Both the position numbers and the translations under genes were made by a program. Under the pieces are notes generated by a model. It was not told the DNA's origin. It ran no database searches and saw only the letters and a program-made list of their open reading frames with translations. DNA of 64,000 nucleotides from Reyranella sp. (GTDB lineage Bacteria; Pseudomonadota; Alphaproteobacteria; Reyranellales; Reyranellaceae), in assembly GCF_017305915.1 (NCBI RefSeq), contig NZ_JAFKJN010000010.1, positions 1 to 64,000 of the forward strand. Direction: 5' to 3'. Below, piece by piece: positions 62,208 to 64,000 of the stretch. Numbering within the stretch: position 1 is the stretch's first letter; every line of letters starts with the position of its first letter.

Positions 62208-62843
62208 TCAGGCAGCCGCCGTTTCCTGGGCGGTCAGGATGAAGTGCAGGTTCTTCAGCATGCCGGCGGTCGCGCCCCAGATGTAGCGCTCGCCGTAGGG
62301 CATGGCGTAGTAGCGGCGCTGGCGGCCCTGGTACTCGCGGCTGCTGATCTGGTGGTTGACCTCGTCGAGGAAGTGCTCGAGCGGCACCTCGAACACGTCG
62401 GCCACCTCGCGCGCTTGCGCAACGATGGTGAAGCCCGGTGCCACGATGCCGACGACCGGCGTGATCTCGAAGCCGGTGCCGGTGCGATAGAGATCGACCG
62501 CGCCCACGACCTCGACGAAGCGCCGCGCGATGCCGACCTCCTCCTCGGTCTCGCGCAGCGCGGTCGCGACGGCGTCCTCGCCGACCTCGCGGCGGCCGCC
62601 GGGGAAGGCGATCTGGCCCGCGTGACTCGGCATGTCTGCCGTGCGCTGCGTGAGCAGCACCGTCACCCCGTCCTGACGATCCACCAAAGGCACCAGGACC
62701 GATGCGGGCTTCCACGTCTCGGGCACCGGCACGACCCCGCTCAGCGAGAAGTCGCTGCCGATCGGCGGTGCCGGCACGGGCAATCCGGATGCCAACCGGG
62801 TACTTCTGTCACGCACCCGGCGCACAATTTCTTCAACTGTCAT
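62208..62843 (-). CDS. NUDIX hydrolase, CoA pyrophosphatase-like
   Basis: A 211-residue NUDIX enzyme that probably splits CoA into 4'-phosphopantetheine and 3',5'-ADP. The UPF0035 signature LLTQRTADMPSHAGQIAFPGG precedes the Nudix box GRREVGEDAVATALRETEEEVGI. ATG at 62843; 69 bp separate it from the divergent MoxR gene. First gene of a four-gene operon. Confidence 0.92.
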   Translation of the reverse strand: MTVEEIVRRVRDRSTRLASGLPVPAPPIGSDFSLSGVVPVPETWKPASVLVPLVDRQDGVTVLLTQRTADMPSHAGQIAFPGGRREVGEDAVATALRETEEEVGIARRFVEVVGAVDLYRTGTGFEITPVVGIVAPGFTIVAQAREVADVFEVPLEHFLDEVNHQISSREYQGRQRRYYAMPYGERYIWGATAGMLKNLHFILTAQETAAA

Positions 62844-62912
62844 GCCCTTGTTCCGGCCCCAATTCTGGGCTTCCCTCACTATATATTCCCATCGACAGCA
62901 TGGAGCGCCCTG

Positions 62913-63926
<1,014 letters not shown>

Positions 63927-63956
63927 CCTGGCCCATCCGTTGCAGCGCCGGAGCCG

Positions 63957-64000
63957 ATGGCCCAGCCGTCTACCCTTCATCGTTCCCTCGAACTCGCCGG
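63957..64000 (+). CDS. probable DUF58 protein, first 14 codons (cut by the window end)
   Basis: ATG at 63957 opens MAQPSTLHRSLELAG to the window end, 30 bp after moxR. The position after moxR and an N-terminus like that of alphaproteobacterial DUF58 proteins support the call; too little sequence is present to confirm it. Confidence 0.45.
   Translation, partial: MAQPSTLHRSLELA

Overview
The window is a high-GC alphaproteobacterial chromosome segment. The evidence is a Tat-dependent Rieske/cytochrome b/cytochrome c1 operon, oxygen-dependent hemF, a small DUF6111-type membrane protein next to a CCA-adding enzyme, an L25/Ctc with a long Ala-Pro tail, and many ATGA/GTGA/TTGA gene overlaps. A Reyranella-like soil or freshwater organism is my best guess, but this is inference. 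I see no rRNA or tRNA gene, CRISPR array, prophage or conjugative module.

Layout. 1-3.3 kb is accessory: the end of an IS630 transposase, an orphan cyanase, an IS256 remnant, then a secreted protein and two tandem paralogous lipoproteins behind a perfect 16-bp palindrome. 3.6-8 kb holds a YbjN-type protein, lgt, a MidA-type methyltransferase, pgeF and a lipoprotein. 8-14.9 kb is a peptide-type ABC importer with two tandem binding proteins, followed by a dodecin. 15.4-20.4 kb (minus) is a NitT/TauT-type ABC importer with an amidohydrolase in the operon. 20.5-23.9 kb has an orphan small gene bracketed by inverted palindromic repeats, an AidB-like acyl-CoA dehydrogenase and a serine hydrolase.

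23.9-30.4 kb is a two-armed acyl-CoA degradation cassette around a TetR gene: an acyl-CoA dehydrogenase, a DUF35 zinc-ribbon/OB protein and a thiolase-fold protein lacking its nucleophilic Cys on one side, and SDR, enoyl-CoA hydratase and acyl-CoA ligase on the other. It looks like an aldolytic (Ltp2/DUF35-like) side-chain degradation route and is the most interesting system here. 30.5-33.9 kb has an M81/MlrC-type peptidase, an exported RidA, a TauD-type dioxygenase and a small periplasmic protein. 34-37.6 kb is a housekeeping run: prs, rplY, pth, ychF. 37.7-43.2 kb (minus) is an assimilatory nitrite cluster, nirB-nirD-nitrite channel, that ends in a PP2C-phosphatase/Ser-Thr-kinase fusion. 43.4-54 kb mixes an acyl-CoA ligase, a RidA, divergent PhoX and phytase-like genes, small membrane proteins, PaiB, dienelactone hydrolase, a class III CoA transferase, a CitE-like lyase and a PPC-domain protein. 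54.1-64 kb has petABC, trmL-hemF, a glutamine amidotransferase, an amino-acid binding protein, a NUDIX-DUF6111-cca-membrane protein operon, and MoxR followed by the first bases of what is probably a DUF58 gene.

Several families of intergenic palindromic repeats occur. One (three copies) has nested hairpins with a compensatory base-pair change and abuts start codons at two loci.
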